Assembly: GCF_001423885.1 (NCBI RefSeq)
Contig: NZ_LMPP01000001.1
Location: 310,001-374,000, forward strand
Source of the DNA: Rathayibacter sp. Leaf185
Lineage (GTDB): Bacteria; Actinomycetota; Actinomycetes; Actinomycetales; Microbacteriaceae
Direction: 5' to 3'
DNA: 64,000 nt
The notes below the pieces were generated by a model. It searched no databases and had not been told where the DNA came from. It saw only the letters and a program-made list of their open reading frames with translations. Made by a program: the position numbers and the translations under genes. Below are positions 10,779 through 19,624 of the stretch, piece by piece (position 1 is the stretch's first letter; each line of letters opens with the position of its first letter).

Positions 10779-10821
10779 TGGGTCTCGATACACCGCCCGC
10801 GGCGGCTACTCGACCAGCGGG
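10779..10821. repeat. Microbacteriaceae-type dispersed intergenic palindrome
   Basis: The block beginning GGGTCTCGATACACCGCC and ending GGCGGCTACTCGACCAGC resembles REP-like intergenic elements I recall from many Microbacteriaceae genomes. CCGCC and GGCGG pair around CGC as a short hairpin. It lies in the 250-bp gap between the convergent ends of the PucR gene and mmsA, which otherwise holds no gene I can see. Only one copy is in this window. Confidence 0.5.
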
Positions 10822-12010
10822 CAGGCGAGCAGGCCTCTCGGTCTGCCCGCCGGACGTCCTTCTCAGGGCCGAGCGCAACCGGCGATCCGCGTCCTAGCGG
10901 ATCGTCGTGCGCGGACGCGAGACGCTCTGCGGAACCCGGCCACCTCGCCGAGCCGACTGCGGCCGATCGACGAGCGCAGCGAGGAGAGAGGCCTAGGAGT
11001 TCTGCGGGAAGCCGAGGTTGATGCCGCCGTGGCTGGGGTCGAGCCATCGGGACGTGATGGCCTTCTGCTGGGTGAAGAAGCGCACGCCCTCGGCGCCGTG
11101 GGCTTTCGTGTCGCCGAACAGGGACGACTTCCAGCCGCCGAACGAGAACGTCGCGACCGGGACCGGGATGGGCACGTTGATGCCGATCATCCCGACCTCG
11201 ACCTCGTTCTGGAACCGGCGGGCCGCGCCTCCGTCGTTAGTGAAGATCGCCGTCCCGTTCCCGAACGCACCGTTGTTGATCAACGCCACGCCCTCCTCGT
11301 AGGACTGCACGCGCACGATCGAGAGCACCGGTCCGAAGATCTCCTCGGTGTACACCTTCGACGTGATCGGCACGTCATCGATGAGCGTCGGCCCCAGCCA
11401 GAACCCGTTCGGATCCCCGTCGACCTCGATCCCGCGACCATCGATGACGACCTTCGCTCCGTCCTCCTCCGCGATGGCGATGTACGACGCGACCTTGTCG
11501 CGGTGCACCTGCGTCACTAGCGGCCCCATGTCGCAGCCACGGCGTCCGTCGCCGATGCGCAGCTTCGAGGCGCGCTCCTGGATCTTCGTGATGAGCTCGT
11601 CCGCGACGGGCTCCACCGCGACGACCACCGAGATGGCCATGCACCGCTCCCCCGCCGAGCCGAAACCGGCGTTGATGGCGGAGTCCGCAACGAGGTCGAG
11701 ATCGGCGTCCGGCAGCACCAGCATGTGGTTCTTCGCACCACCCAGCGCCTGCACGCGCTTGCCGTGCTTCGTCCCCGTCTCGTACACGTACTGCGCGATG
11801 GGCGTCGACCCGACGAACGAGATCGACTTCACATCCGGGTGCTCGAGCAGCCCGTCGACCGCGACCTTGTCACCGTTCAGCACCGTGAAGACGCCGTCGG
11901 GCAGGCCCGCCTCCTTCCACAGGGCACCCAGCCAGATCGCGGCGGACGGATCCTTCTCGGACGGCTTCACCACCACGCTGTTGCCCGCCGCGATCGCGAT
12001 CGGGAAGAAC

Positions 12011-12306
12011 CACATCGGCACCATCGCCGGGAAATTGAACGGGCTGATGATCCCCACGACTCCCAGCGGCTGCTTGGTCGAGTACACGTCGACGCCGGTC
12101 GAGACCTGCTCGGAGTACTCGCCCTTCAAGTGGTGCGCCAGCCCGGGCACATCGGCACCATCGCCGGGAACACATCGGCACCATCGCCGGGAAATTGAAC
12201 GGGCTGATGATCCCCACGACTCCCAGCGGCTGCTTGGTCGAGTACACGTCGACGCCGGTCGAGACCTGCTCGGAGTACTCGCCCTTCAAGTGGTGCGCCA
12301 GCCCGG
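12011..12306. repeat. Local tandem duplication 1 within mmsA
   Basis: Positions 12011-12146 recur identically at 12171-12306 (136 bp, offset 160). Between them is one G and a 23-bp partial copy of the repeat's beginning (12148-12170). Confidence 0.95.
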
Positions 12307-12383
12307 TCGCGAACTCCACCACCTCCTGCCCTCGGGTGATCTCGCCCAGAGCGTCGGACACGACCTTGCCGTGCTCGGAGGTG

Positions 12384-12649
12384 ATGATCTCGGCCAGCTC
12401 CAGCTTCTTCGCCTCCAGCAGCTCCCGGAACCTGAACACGATCTGCTGACGCTTCGCCAGCGACGTGTCCCGCCACGCCGGGAACGCGGCCTTGCGAGCG
12501 TCGTCGCGCAGGGCTATGATCTCGGCCAGCTCCAGCTTATGATCTCGGCCAGCTCCAGCTTCTTCGCCTCCAGCAGCTCCCGGAACCTGAACACGATCTG
12601 CTGACGCTTCGCCAGCGACGTGTCCCGCCACGCCGGGAACGCGGCCTTG
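12384..12649. repeat. Local tandem duplication 2 within mmsA
   Basis: Positions 12384-12494 recur identically at 12539-12649 (111 bp, offset 155). Between them are 21 bp of unrelated sequence (12495-12515) and then a 23-bp partial copy of the repeat's beginning (12516-12538). The layout mirrors duplication 1, down to the 23-bp partial copy. Confidence 0.95.
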
Positions 12650-12847
12650 GCGGACGCGACGGCCGCATCGATCTCGGCCTGGTTCGCGAGCGCGACCTCC
12701 TTCGTCACGACGCCCAGCGCCGGGTCGTAGACCGGCGACGTCCGGCCCGACGACGACGCCGACAGCGCCCCATCGATCCAGTGGCCGACGACGGCGAGGC
12801 CGTCCGTGGACGGGGAGGTGCGGGGCTCGGCGATGCTCATGGGGTCG

Positions 12848-12853
12848 ACTGTA
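12848..12853 (-). promoter_or_regulatory. Possible -10 element for a leaderless mmsA transcript
   Basis: On the minus strand TACAGT (a TANNNT hexamer) ends 7 nt before the ATG at 12840, and no ribosome-binding sequence is present. That spacing is typical of leaderless actinobacterial transcripts. No convincing -35 was found. Confidence 0.35.
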
Positions 12854-12887
12854 AGCGGCCCACCTCCCCCGACACCCGCGGATTCGT

Positions 12888-13916
12888 CTAGCTCGAACCC
12901 TCCGGGCTGGACACATCCGGCTCGAAGCGGGCCAGCGCCGCCGTGATGTTGTCGTGTCCGCCGCGCTCGTTCGCCCAGGCGACCAGCGCCTCCGCCAGCG
13001 TCACCGGGTCGCTGCCGACCCGGGCGAGCGCGTCGTGCAGCACTCGCGCCAGATCGTCGGCGGGCGACGCGTAGTTCCACAGCCCGTCCGAGCACGCGAG
13101 CACCCAGCCCGGCTCGTCGAGCACGACGGAGGCGATGGTCGGCGACTCGTCGTGCGCATCGGCCCCCAGCCACTTGGTGATCGCGTGCGCATCGGGTGCC
13201 GACTCCGCCTGCTCGCGGCTCGTGCCCGAGGCGATCTGCTCCTGCGCCCACGAGTCGTCGACGGTCAGCTGGCGGGCCTCGCCCGCGTCGGGGATCCAGT
13301 AGCTGCGGCTGTCGCCCACATTGCCGGTGACCAGCAGGGCGCCGTCGAGGATCGCCGCGGTGAAGGTGCACGACGGCGGGTTCGCCCGCTTCTCGGGCAC
13401 TGCGGCGTCGATCGCTCCGGAGGCGCGCGCCACCGCCATCTGCAGCAGCGCGCCCCAGCGGTCGGCTCCGCGCGCCTCCTCGGCGACCTCGGCCTGCAGA
13501 GCGCTGAGGGCGGCACGGGCCGCCGCGAGGGAGGCGCGGTCGGAGTCGGGGGTCGACGAGACGCCGTCGCAGACCACCAGCAGGGCGGTACGCAGAGCGC
13601 CGTCGGTGGCCACCGCCCCGAGCGCCATCGCGTCTTCGTTCGCCGCGTGGCGGATGCCGCGGTCGCAGACGCCGCCGACCAGCGGGTGCGGCGCCTCGGA
13701 CCAGTGCTCGCGCTGGGTCGGCGCCCGCTGCCCGCACTGCTCGCAGTAGCCGTCGTCGGCCACCGCTCCCCCGCAGTACACGCACGGGGTGGGCTCGGCT
13801 GCCGACGGCTCGGCCGCCCGCACGATCAGCGTGCTGCCGCAGGCCTCGCAGAAGGCGTCCCCGGCGCTCACCGGCTCGCCGCAGACCGGGCAGGCGGTCG
13901 CGAGCTCGCCGCTCAC
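12888..13916 (-). CDS. PP2C-type Ser/Thr phosphatase with two N-terminal zinc ribbons
   Basis: A 342-residue protein. Residues 9-26 (CPVCG, CEACG) and about 45-62 (CVYCGG, DGYCEQCG) are two zinc ribbons. The rest is a PP2C phosphatase: DRGIRHAANEDA, VVCDGVSS, GNVGDSRSYW, ACSDGLWNY and GGHDNITAAL carry the metal-binding aspartates. No membrane segment is present, so it should act in the cytoplasm, removing phosphate from Ser/Thr. It is the last gene of the PknG operon; its start overlaps the kinase stop by 4 bases, making it the obvious antagonist of that kinase. Its DGYCxxCG ribbon resembles the ribbon at the kinase N-terminus. Confidence 0.92.
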   Translation of the reverse strand: MSGELATACPVCGEPVSAGDAFCEACGSTLIVRAAEPSAAEPTPCVYCGGAVADDGYCEQCGQRAPTQREHWSEAPHPLVGGVCDRGIRHAANEDAMALGAVATDGALRTALLVVCDGVSSTPDSDRASLAAARAALSALQAEVAEEARGADRWGALLQMAVARASGAIDAAVPEKRANPPSCTFTAAILDGALLVTGNVGDSRSYWIPDAGEARQLTVDDSWAQEQIASGTSREQAESAPDAHAITKWLGADAHDESPTIASVVLDEPGWVLACSDGLWNYASPADDLARVLHDALARVGSDPVTLAEALVAWANERGGHDNITAALARFEPDVSSPEGSS

Positions 13917-16231
13917 GTCAGGGTCCAGCGGCGGATGTCATTGGCGCGGTCGACGAGGCGCAGCCGCTCCTCCTTCTCGCGGGTCGCGCTCGCGAGCGCC
14001 CGGTACGACGCCTCGAGGCCGTCCCGGATCGCGGCCTCGTTGGCCTCGACTCCGCCCAGCATCGCGCCCTCGGCGGGCCCGTCGCGGCGGACGAGCTCGA
14101 GCGCCGACTCGAGCACGCCCGTCGTCAGCTCGAGGCGGGCGCGCTGGTCGATCGCGACGGAGTCGATGCTCGACAGGGCCGCCGAGAGCGACGGGAGCCC
14201 GCGCCCCGATCCCGCCAGCAGCTCCGCACGGCGGCGGCGGGCGTCGACGTAGGACGAGCGCGTGGGCGTGACGATGTCGAGGGCATCGAGCGCCCCGTCG
14301 AGGTCGGCGCGGTGCTGCCGCACGCGGGCGAGGCCGAAGGCGGCCGGCGCCGTGTAGTTCGCGTCCGCTCGGGCGCAGATCACGTAGAGCGACTCCGCCA
14401 CCTCGGGCTCGCCGCTCGACTCGCAGGCCGCGGCGAGCGCCAGCTTGGGCGCGAGCTCGCCGGGCACCTGGCCGTAGACGGTGTTGAACGAGGCGCGGGC
14501 GCCGACGGAGTCGCCCCGCGCCAGCTGCGCGAGCCCGCTCATCCAGACGGCCCGCCACTCCCACGGGTCCTCGGTGAGGATCTCGCCGGTCGCGCGGGAG
14601 ACCTCGTCCCAGCGCTCGGCCTCGATCGCCGCGCGGGCGCGCGACAGCCTCACCTCGACGGTCACCGTCGGCGCCAGCGCGAGGGCGCGGAGACGGACGA
14701 TCGGGTCGGCCACGTTGACGCCGGCCAGCCACGCCTTCGCCGCATCCGACTCGTCGATCTTCAGCAGCGGCAGCGCGTCCCACGGCAGCGGCCGGTCGAC
14801 GACGTCGGCCACGGGCGCCTCGAACAGCGCCGACTCGGTGGAGTGCAGTGCGGGATGACCCGGTCCGCGGTCGGTCGCGACGACCTCGCGCAGCACGCCG
14901 AGCAGCTGCCCGCGCATCTCGTCGACGGTGGCGAAGCGGTCCTGCGGATCGGGCGCGCAGGCCTTGGCGATCAGGCGGTAGAAGGAGTCGTATCGCTGGA
15001 ACAGCGGCGTCTCGGACACGGGCGGCAGCGAGGCCACGTAGGTGGTCTGGTTGCCGCGGAAGTCGAGCACGAGCGATGCGATGGTGCGCCCGATCGTGTA
15101 CACGTCCGAGGCGATGGACGGACCGACCTCGGGCACCTCCGGAGCCTGGTAGCCGACGGTGCCGTAGATGGCCGACTCGTCGTCGTCCATCCGGCGCACG
15201 CCACCGAGGTCGATCAGCTTCACCTGGTCGCCGACCTGGATCATGTTGTCGGGCTTGAAGTCGCAGTAGAGCATCCCGTGGTCGTGCAGGTACGCGAACG
15301 CGGGCATGACCTCGAGCACGAACGCCAGCGCCTGGTCGACGGGCAGCGGGTCGGCCGATCCCCCGTTGGCGTCGAGCCGCTCCTTCAGGATCTGCTTGAG
15401 GCTCGGGCCGCCGACGTACTCCATCACGATGTAGCCGGCGCCGTCGTGCATCACGAAGTTGTAGATCTCGACGATCAGCGGGTGCTCGACCTCGGCGAGG
15501 AACTGCCGCTCGGTGATCGCCGCGGCGTACGCGTCGGGGTCGCCGGAGTTGAGCAGGCCCTTGAGCACGACGAAGCGCCCCGAGACGTTCTGGTCGCGGG
15601 CGAGGTAGATCCAGCCGAGCCCGCCGTAGGCGAGGCAGCCCGCGACCTCGTACTGGCCGCCGACGACGTCGCCCTGCTTCAGCTGCGGGGTGAACGAGAA
15701 CGGCGTGCGGCAGTTGGGGCAGAAGCCCTCGGTGCGGCCGGCCTTGCCGTCGCGGCCACGGCCGACCGCGGTGCCGCAGTTCGAGCAGAAGCGCTTGCGC
15801 TCGGGGAGCACCGCCTCCGTCATCAGCGCGGCCATCGGGTCGGCGGCGGGGCGCGAGGGCACGGTCGTGAGTCCGGCGCCCAGGCGCGGTCCGCGGAGGC
15901 GGGTCGACGTCGTGCCGACCCGTCGCGTCACCTTCGAGCCGGTCTGCGCGGTGCGCGCCGAGCCGAGCGCGGCGGTCGCGAGGCGGGCCGAGGAGGTGCG
16001 TCCGCTCCGCGCGGTCGCCGCCTCCTCGGCATCCGGGGCGGCGGAGGCGTCGGGCGTGCCCTCGACGAAGCCGGTGCCGAACGCGGCCGACGCGGTCGCG
16101 GGGGCGGCTCCCCGCGCGGTGGGCGCCGATACCGCAGCCGCCGTCTCGGGCGGCAGCCCGCAGACGTTGCAGTAGCCGTCCTCGATGACTCCGGTGCAGC
16201 CCGGGGTCGAGGTGCAGGGTGAGCCGTTCAT
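13913..16231 (-). CDS. pknG: PknG-type serine/threonine protein kinase
   Basis: A 772-residue cytoplasmic kinase with the PknG domain order. An extra zinc ribbon (C6, C12, C21, C24) and a disordered linker come first, then a rubredoxin-like domain (C149, C152, C171, C174), a kinase domain from about 194 to 450, and a TPR-like helical C-terminus. Catalytic residues are present: Lys224 in VVLK, Asp324 in YCDFKPDN, DLG 341-343 and GTVGYQAPE. In mycobacteria and corynebacteria PknG phosphorylates the FHA protein GarA/OdhI to control 2-oxoglutarate metabolism, in response to GlnH and GlnX. Both partners are encoded just upstream here. No GarA gene is in the window. Confidence 0.94.
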   Translation of the reverse strand: MNGSPCTSTPGCTGVIEDGYCNVCGLPPETAAAVSAPTARGAAPATASAAFGTGFVEGTPDASAAPDAEEAATARSGRTSSARLATAALGSARTAQTGSKVTRRVGTTSTRLRGPRLGAGLTTVPSRPAADPMAALMTEAVLPERKRFCSNCGTAVGRGRDGKAGRTEGFCPNCRTPFSFTPQLKQGDVVGGQYEVAGCLAYGGLGWIYLARDQNVSGRFVVLKGLLNSGDPDAYAAAITERQFLAEVEHPLIVEIYNFVMHDGAGYIVMEYVGGPSLKQILKERLDANGGSADPLPVDQALAFVLEVMPAFAYLHDHGMLYCDFKPDNMIQVGDQVKLIDLGGVRRMDDDESAIYGTVGYQAPEVPEVGPSIASDVYTIGRTIASLVLDFRGNQTTYVASLPPVSETPLFQRYDSFYRLIAKACAPDPQDRFATVDEMRGQLLGVLREVVATDRGPGHPALHSTESALFEAPVADVVDRPLPWDALPLLKIDESDAAKAWLAGVNVADPIVRLRALALAPTVTVEVRLSRARAAIEAERWDEVSRATGEILTEDPWEWRAVWMSGLAQLARGDSVGARASFNTVYGQVPGELAPKLALAAACESSGEPEVAESLYVICARADANYTAPAAFGLARVRQHRADLDGALDALDIVTPTRSSYVDARRRRAELLAGSGRGLPSLSAALSSIDSVAIDQRARLELTTGVLESALELVRRDGPAEGAMLGGVEANEAAIRDGLEASYRALASATREKEERLRLVDRANDIRRWTLT

Positions 16232-17373
16232 GGGGTGGCCTTCCGGTGGGGGGTGCTCGGCAGATCGCGGGTGACGACGTCGTACTGCTCGACGAGGTGG
16301 CGGGCGAGCGGCACCGGGCAGGGCACGGCGTCGAGGGCGGCGCGCACCTCCTCCTCGGCGGCGATCCCGACCGCGGAGACGGCGCGGCCGTTCGCGACGG
16401 CCCGCTCGCGAAGAGCGCGGAGGCGGAACCCGAGGGCGGCCCGCTCTCGCAGCGGCGAGGTGTACGCGGCCTCGACCGCGTCGAAGGCGCGGCTCACCGC
16501 GGTGAGGCGGGCGAGGTGCGCGTCGAGCGCCTGCCGGTTCGACGGCGGATCGCCGAGCCGCGAGACGTCGGGCACCGCGAGCCGGGGCGGGTCGGCGATC
16601 TCGCGGCGGCAGCGGGCCACGAGTTCGCGCAACGGCGCCTCGCGACGCTCCGCCGCCTCCGCCAGCTCGACGGCCCGGCGACGGTCGCGGTCGAGACCAC
16701 GGCGCTCGGAGGCGGCGATGATCAGGTCGCGCTCGAGACGGGCGGAGTCGCTCTCGAGCTGCCCGAGCGGGCCCGACACGTCGGCTCCCCGGCCCGCCTT
16801 CTCGGCCAGCGCGTCGAGGCGCGAGCGCAGCACGGCGACACGCTGCGCGGCGTCCTGGTCGACGGTTCCGCGGTTGTCGCGGGTGAGGTCGCGGCAGCGC
16901 TCGATCTCGGCGCGCACGCCGACGATCCGCCCCGCGACATCGGTGCCGCTGGGGTCGAGCTCGAGCCGCGACTTCAGCTGCCCGACGACCGCGTCGCAGA
17001 GCCGCACGGCCTCGACGAGCGAGACCGCGGCACTGGCGCCCGAGCCGGTGGAGTCGAGCCGCCCCCAGATCAGCTGCGACATCCGCTCGCGGGCGACGAC
17101 GTCGACCCGCCCCGAGTCCCAGACCAGCTCGAGCTCGGCGAGGCGGCGGGTGACCGACTCGCGCAGCGACTGCGCGAGCACCACGTCGGAGGTGTAGCTG
17201 TCGGCCTGAGGCGAGGCGAGAGCGGCCGCGTCCAGGCGCGAGAGCTCGCGGGTGGTGCGCTCGAGCCAGCGCCCGAGAGCGGCGAGGTACTCGAACAGCT
17301 CGCGCTGCGGCACGGCCTCGCCGAGGCGCCCCGGAGCGACCGGGCTCCCCTCCGCGGTTCCCGTGATGCTCAT
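16228..17373 (-). CDS. Helical/coiled-coil protein of the PknG operon, function unknown
   Basis: A 381-residue Arg/Glu/Ala-rich protein with no signal peptide or membrane helix. Long charged helical stretches dominate (LFEYLAALGRWLERTTREL, VRAEIERCRDLTRDNRG, and about 200-260). I do not recognise a family. It is locked between the binding-lipoprotein gene and pknG by 4-base overlaps at both ends, so it should be made in step with them. A scaffold or adaptor linking the membrane sensor to the kinase is a reasonable guess from position only. Confidence 0.8.
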   Translation of the reverse strand: MSITGTAEGSPVAPGRLGEAVPQRELFEYLAALGRWLERTTRELSRLDAAALASPQADSYTSDVVLAQSLRESVTRRLAELELVWDSGRVDVVARERMSQLIWGRLDSTGSGASAAVSLVEAVRLCDAVVGQLKSRLELDPSGTDVAGRIVGVRAEIERCRDLTRDNRGTVDQDAAQRVAVLRSRLDALAEKAGRGADVSGPLGQLESDSARLERDLIIAASERRGLDRDRRRAVELAEAAERREAPLRELVARCRREIADPPRLAVPDVSRLGDPPSNRQALDAHLARLTAVSRAFDAVEAAYTSPLRERAALGFRLRALRERAVANGRAVSAVGIAAEEEVRAALDAVPCPVPLARHLVEQYDVVTRDLPSTPHRKATP

Positions 17374-18332
17374 CGCCCGTAGGTCGCCGCGGGAGGCGAT
17401 GCCGCCCCGAGCTCGCCGAGCCAGCGGTCGTAGATGCTCTGCCAGCGGCCGTCGGTGCGGAGGCTCTCGAGTGCGGCGTTCACGAAGCGCACGTAGTCGG
17501 GGTCGCCGGCGGGCATGCCCAGCCCGTACGGCTCGGAGCTCAGCTGACCGCCGATCACCTTCGCGTACGGGTCCTGCGCGACGAAGCCGGCGAGGATCGT
17601 GTCGTCGCCCGCGATCGCGTCGACGGTCCCCTCCTGGAACTGCGCGAGGCACTGGGTGTGGGTGTCGGCGGCGACCGCCTCGACATCGGGGTAGTCGCTC
17701 TCGAGCCGGCTGAGCGTGGTGGTGCTGCGCGGGGCGCAGACCTTCTGATCGGCCAGACCGTCGATGCTCGTCGCTGCGTTGTCCTCGGACACCAGGACCT
17801 TCAGCCCCGCGTCGTAGTACTCGGACGAGAACGCGATGCTGCTCCAGCGGTCGCAGGTCATCGTGAGCGTGCGGGCGACCATGTCGACCTGCGGCGCCCC
17901 GTCTCCGCCGGTCAGGGCAGGCAGGCGCTGAGCGGAGGTGATCACGACGAAGGTGATCGCGTCGGGGTTCCCGAGGATCGCGCGGGCCATCTCGCGGGCG
18001 ATGTCGATGTCGAAGCCCTCGATCGCGCCGGTGAGCGGGTTGCGCGAGCTCATCAGCAGCGTGTCGGCCGAGACGCCGACTTTGAGGGTGCCGTTGGTGC
18101 GGATCTCGGCGAGCCGCGCGCTGTCGGTCACTCCGGTGGGGGCGTAGGAGGTGACAGCCGACGGCGAGCACTCGGTCGCCGCGGGCGCGGCGCTCGCAGT
18201 GGCCGTGGGTGCCGCGGTCGGAGTCGCGGTCCCGACGACCGTGCCGAGGTCGTCGGCACCTGTCGTGCAGCCGGAGACGGCGAGGGTGGCGGCCAGCACC
18301 AGGGCGGCGGCGGCGGTGCGCAGACGGTTCAT
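17370..18332 (-). CDS. glnH: GlnH-like amino-acid-binding lipoprotein (SBP_bac_3)
   Basis: A 320-residue lipoprotein. Residues 1-22 are a signal with lipobox VSGC (Cys22). The mature domain is a family 3 amino-acid-binding fold: SARLAEIRTNGTLKVGVSADTLLM, NPLTGAIEGFDIDIAREMARAI, and a C-terminal PYGLGMPAGDPDYVRFVNAALES. No ABC permease or ATPase is nearby. As in the mycobacterial glnX-glnH-pknG locus, it more likely acts as an extracellular sensor of Asp, Glu or Gln than as a transporter subunit. Its start overlaps the GlnX-like gene by 4 bases. The exact ligand is not readable from the sequence. Confidence 0.88.
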   Translation of the reverse strand: MNRLRTAAAALVLAATLAVSGCTTGADDLGTVVGTATPTAAPTATASAAPAATECSPSAVTSYAPTGVTDSARLAEIRTNGTLKVGVSADTLLMSSRNPLTGAIEGFDIDIAREMARAILGNPDAITFVVITSAQRLPALTGGDGAPQVDMVARTLTMTCDRWSSIAFSSEYYDAGLKVLVSEDNAATSIDGLADQKVCAPRSTTTLSRLESDYPDVEAVAADTHTQCLAQFQEGTVDAIAGDDTILAGFVAQDPYAKVIGGQLSSEPYGLGMPAGDPDYVRFVNAALESLRTDGRWQSIYDRWLGELGAASPPAATYGR

Positions 18333-19624
18333 CGGTACTCCTCCAGTCGCTGCGAGACCCCGCGCCAGGCGAGACCGGCCCCCACGAGGCCGGCGGCCAG
18401 CAGGATCCACGAGGCGATCGACGAGATCGCGCCCCAGGTGCCGAGAGTGGCGCGGGTGATCGCGGCGTCGTCCTCCACGGCGTCCCCGGCATCCGTCGAG
18501 AAGGCCGAGAACGCGGCGTTCGCTGAGCCGGGCTCGGTGGCCACGGCCAGCTCGACAGCGTCGTCCCACAGCCCGCCGTCATCGGCCGCGCGGATGCCGT
18601 CGTGCAGCGCGAGCCACGCATCCAGCTCGCTCACGAGCGAGCCGTCCACGATCCCCGCGTCCACCCCGTCCTGCAGCTTCTCCCGCGCCTCCCCGGCCGC
18701 CTCCTGGAACTGCGCCTCGAGCGCCGCCCCCGAGCCGCGCTTGATCAGGGTGAAGCTCTCGAGCGACTTCGCGTCCGTGGCCGCGGTGAGGGCCTGCGAG
18801 ACGGCGAGCGTCGCGCGGTAGGAGTCGCTGCGCACCGAGGCGGCGTTCGAGGCGGTCGTGCCGAACACGACTCCGCCGGCGATGCCGAGCACGAGCAGCA
18901 GCACGGTGGCCGTCGCGAGCGAGCGGTTGAGGTAGCGGTGCGTGCGGCGGGCGAGCCAGATCTGCGCGCCGACCATCAGCAGCAGCATCGCGAGCGAGCC
19001 GACGAGCAGCAGCGTGCTCCAGCGCACGGTGTCGTAGGCGCTCGCGACGCGGTCGGCACCGGTGGCGACGAGATCGTTCAGGTCGTCGAGCACGCCGTCC
19101 TCGGCGGTGAGCACGGTGGACGCCTGATCGAGGTACGCCGAGCCGACCGGGAAGCCCTGCCGGTTGTTCGCTCGGGCCTGCTCGATCAGGCCGCTGTAGG
19201 TCGTCAGGTCGCGCGCGACGGCGGCGAGGGCTTCGGCGTCGCGGGGCTCGGCGGCCGCGAGCGTCGACAGCTGCGAGGCCGCGACCTGGAGGTCGCCGGT
19301 GAACTCGGCGCGCTGATCGGCCGGCTCGAGGCCGCCGACGAGGAACGTGTTGGCCGCGATCGCGTTCGCGCCGACCAGGGTGTTGCGCACGTTCTGCACG
19401 CCGACGATCTGCGTCGACTGCTCTCGGGCCTCGGCTGCGGCGCGCGCCTGCAGCGCCCCCGCCTGCTGGGCGAAGACCCCGAACAGCACCGCCGCGACGG
19501 CGGTCAGCACGAGCAGGAGGCGGAGGGTGCGCGGAGTGGTCGAGGTCGCCCGGGCGAGCAGGGTCGGCTTCGCGGGGGGTGCGGGCGCCGGCGCGGGTGC
19601 CGGCGGCGCGGTGGCGATGCTCAT
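18329..19624 (-). CDS. glnX: GlnX-like membrane signalling protein
   Basis: A 431-residue protein with a Pro/Ala-rich cytoplasmic N-terminus and four transmembrane helices (about 34-52, 202-225, 236-256 and 399-418). They enclose two large helical extracytoplasmic loops of about 150 and 140 residues, like paired four-helix-bundle sensor domains. This is the layout of GlnX, which passes the GlnH signal to PknG across the membrane. The ATG at 19624 overlaps the AAA ATPase stop by 4 bases. Assignment rests on topology plus the neighbouring glnH and pknG genes; sequence identity to known GlnX was not tested. Confidence 0.8.
   Translation of the reverse strand: MSIATAPPAPAPAPAPPAKPTLLARATSTTPRTLRLLLVLTAVAAVLFGVFAQQAGALQARAAAEAREQSTQIVGVQNVRNTLVGANAIAANTFLVGGLEPADQRAEFTGDLQVAASQLSTLAAAEPRDAEALAAVARDLTTYSGLIEQARANNRQGFPVGSAYLDQASTVLTAEDGVLDDLNDLVATGADRVASAYDTVRWSTLLLVGSLAMLLLMVGAQIWLARRTHRYLNRSLATATVLLLVLGIAGGVVFGTTASNAASVRSDSYRATLAVSQALTAATDAKSLESFTLIKRGSGAALEAQFQEAAGEAREKLQDGVDAGIVDGSLVSELDAWLALHDGIRAADDGGLWDDAVELAVATEPGSANAAFSAFSTDAGDAVEDDAAITRATLGTWGAISSIASWILLAAGLVGAGLAWRGVSQRLEEYR

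Larger units (their letters stand above)
10993..12840 (-). pseudogene. mmsA: Methylmalonate/malonate-semialdehyde dehydrogenase, disrupted by two local duplications
   Basis: The start at 12840 opens MSIAEPRTSPSTDG and the stop is at 10993, but the frame is broken twice. Two partial tandem duplications add 160 and 155 bp; removing both restores one 510-residue protein, the normal length for MmsA. The restored product has the aldehyde dehydrogenase fold: ISPFNFPAMVPMWFFPIA, KPSEKDPS, FVGSTPIA, the catalytic Cys in SAGERCMAI, and EEIFGPVLS. MmsA oxidatively decarboxylates malonate or methylmalonate semialdehyde to acetyl- or propionyl-CoA with CoA and NAD. As written the gene cannot make a full enzyme. 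The copies are identical, so this is very recent or an assembly fault. Confidence 0.85.

Noticed and set aside
6963-10793. A 1276-codon minus-strand frame across the ZIP, aminotransferase and PucR genes
   Set aside because: Very high GC leaves antisense frames open. It overlaps three well-supported genes and has no recognisable domain.
13938-14783. A second minus-strand frame inside pknG
   Set aside because: It overlaps the TPR part of PknG in another frame and is only Arg/Gly-rich.
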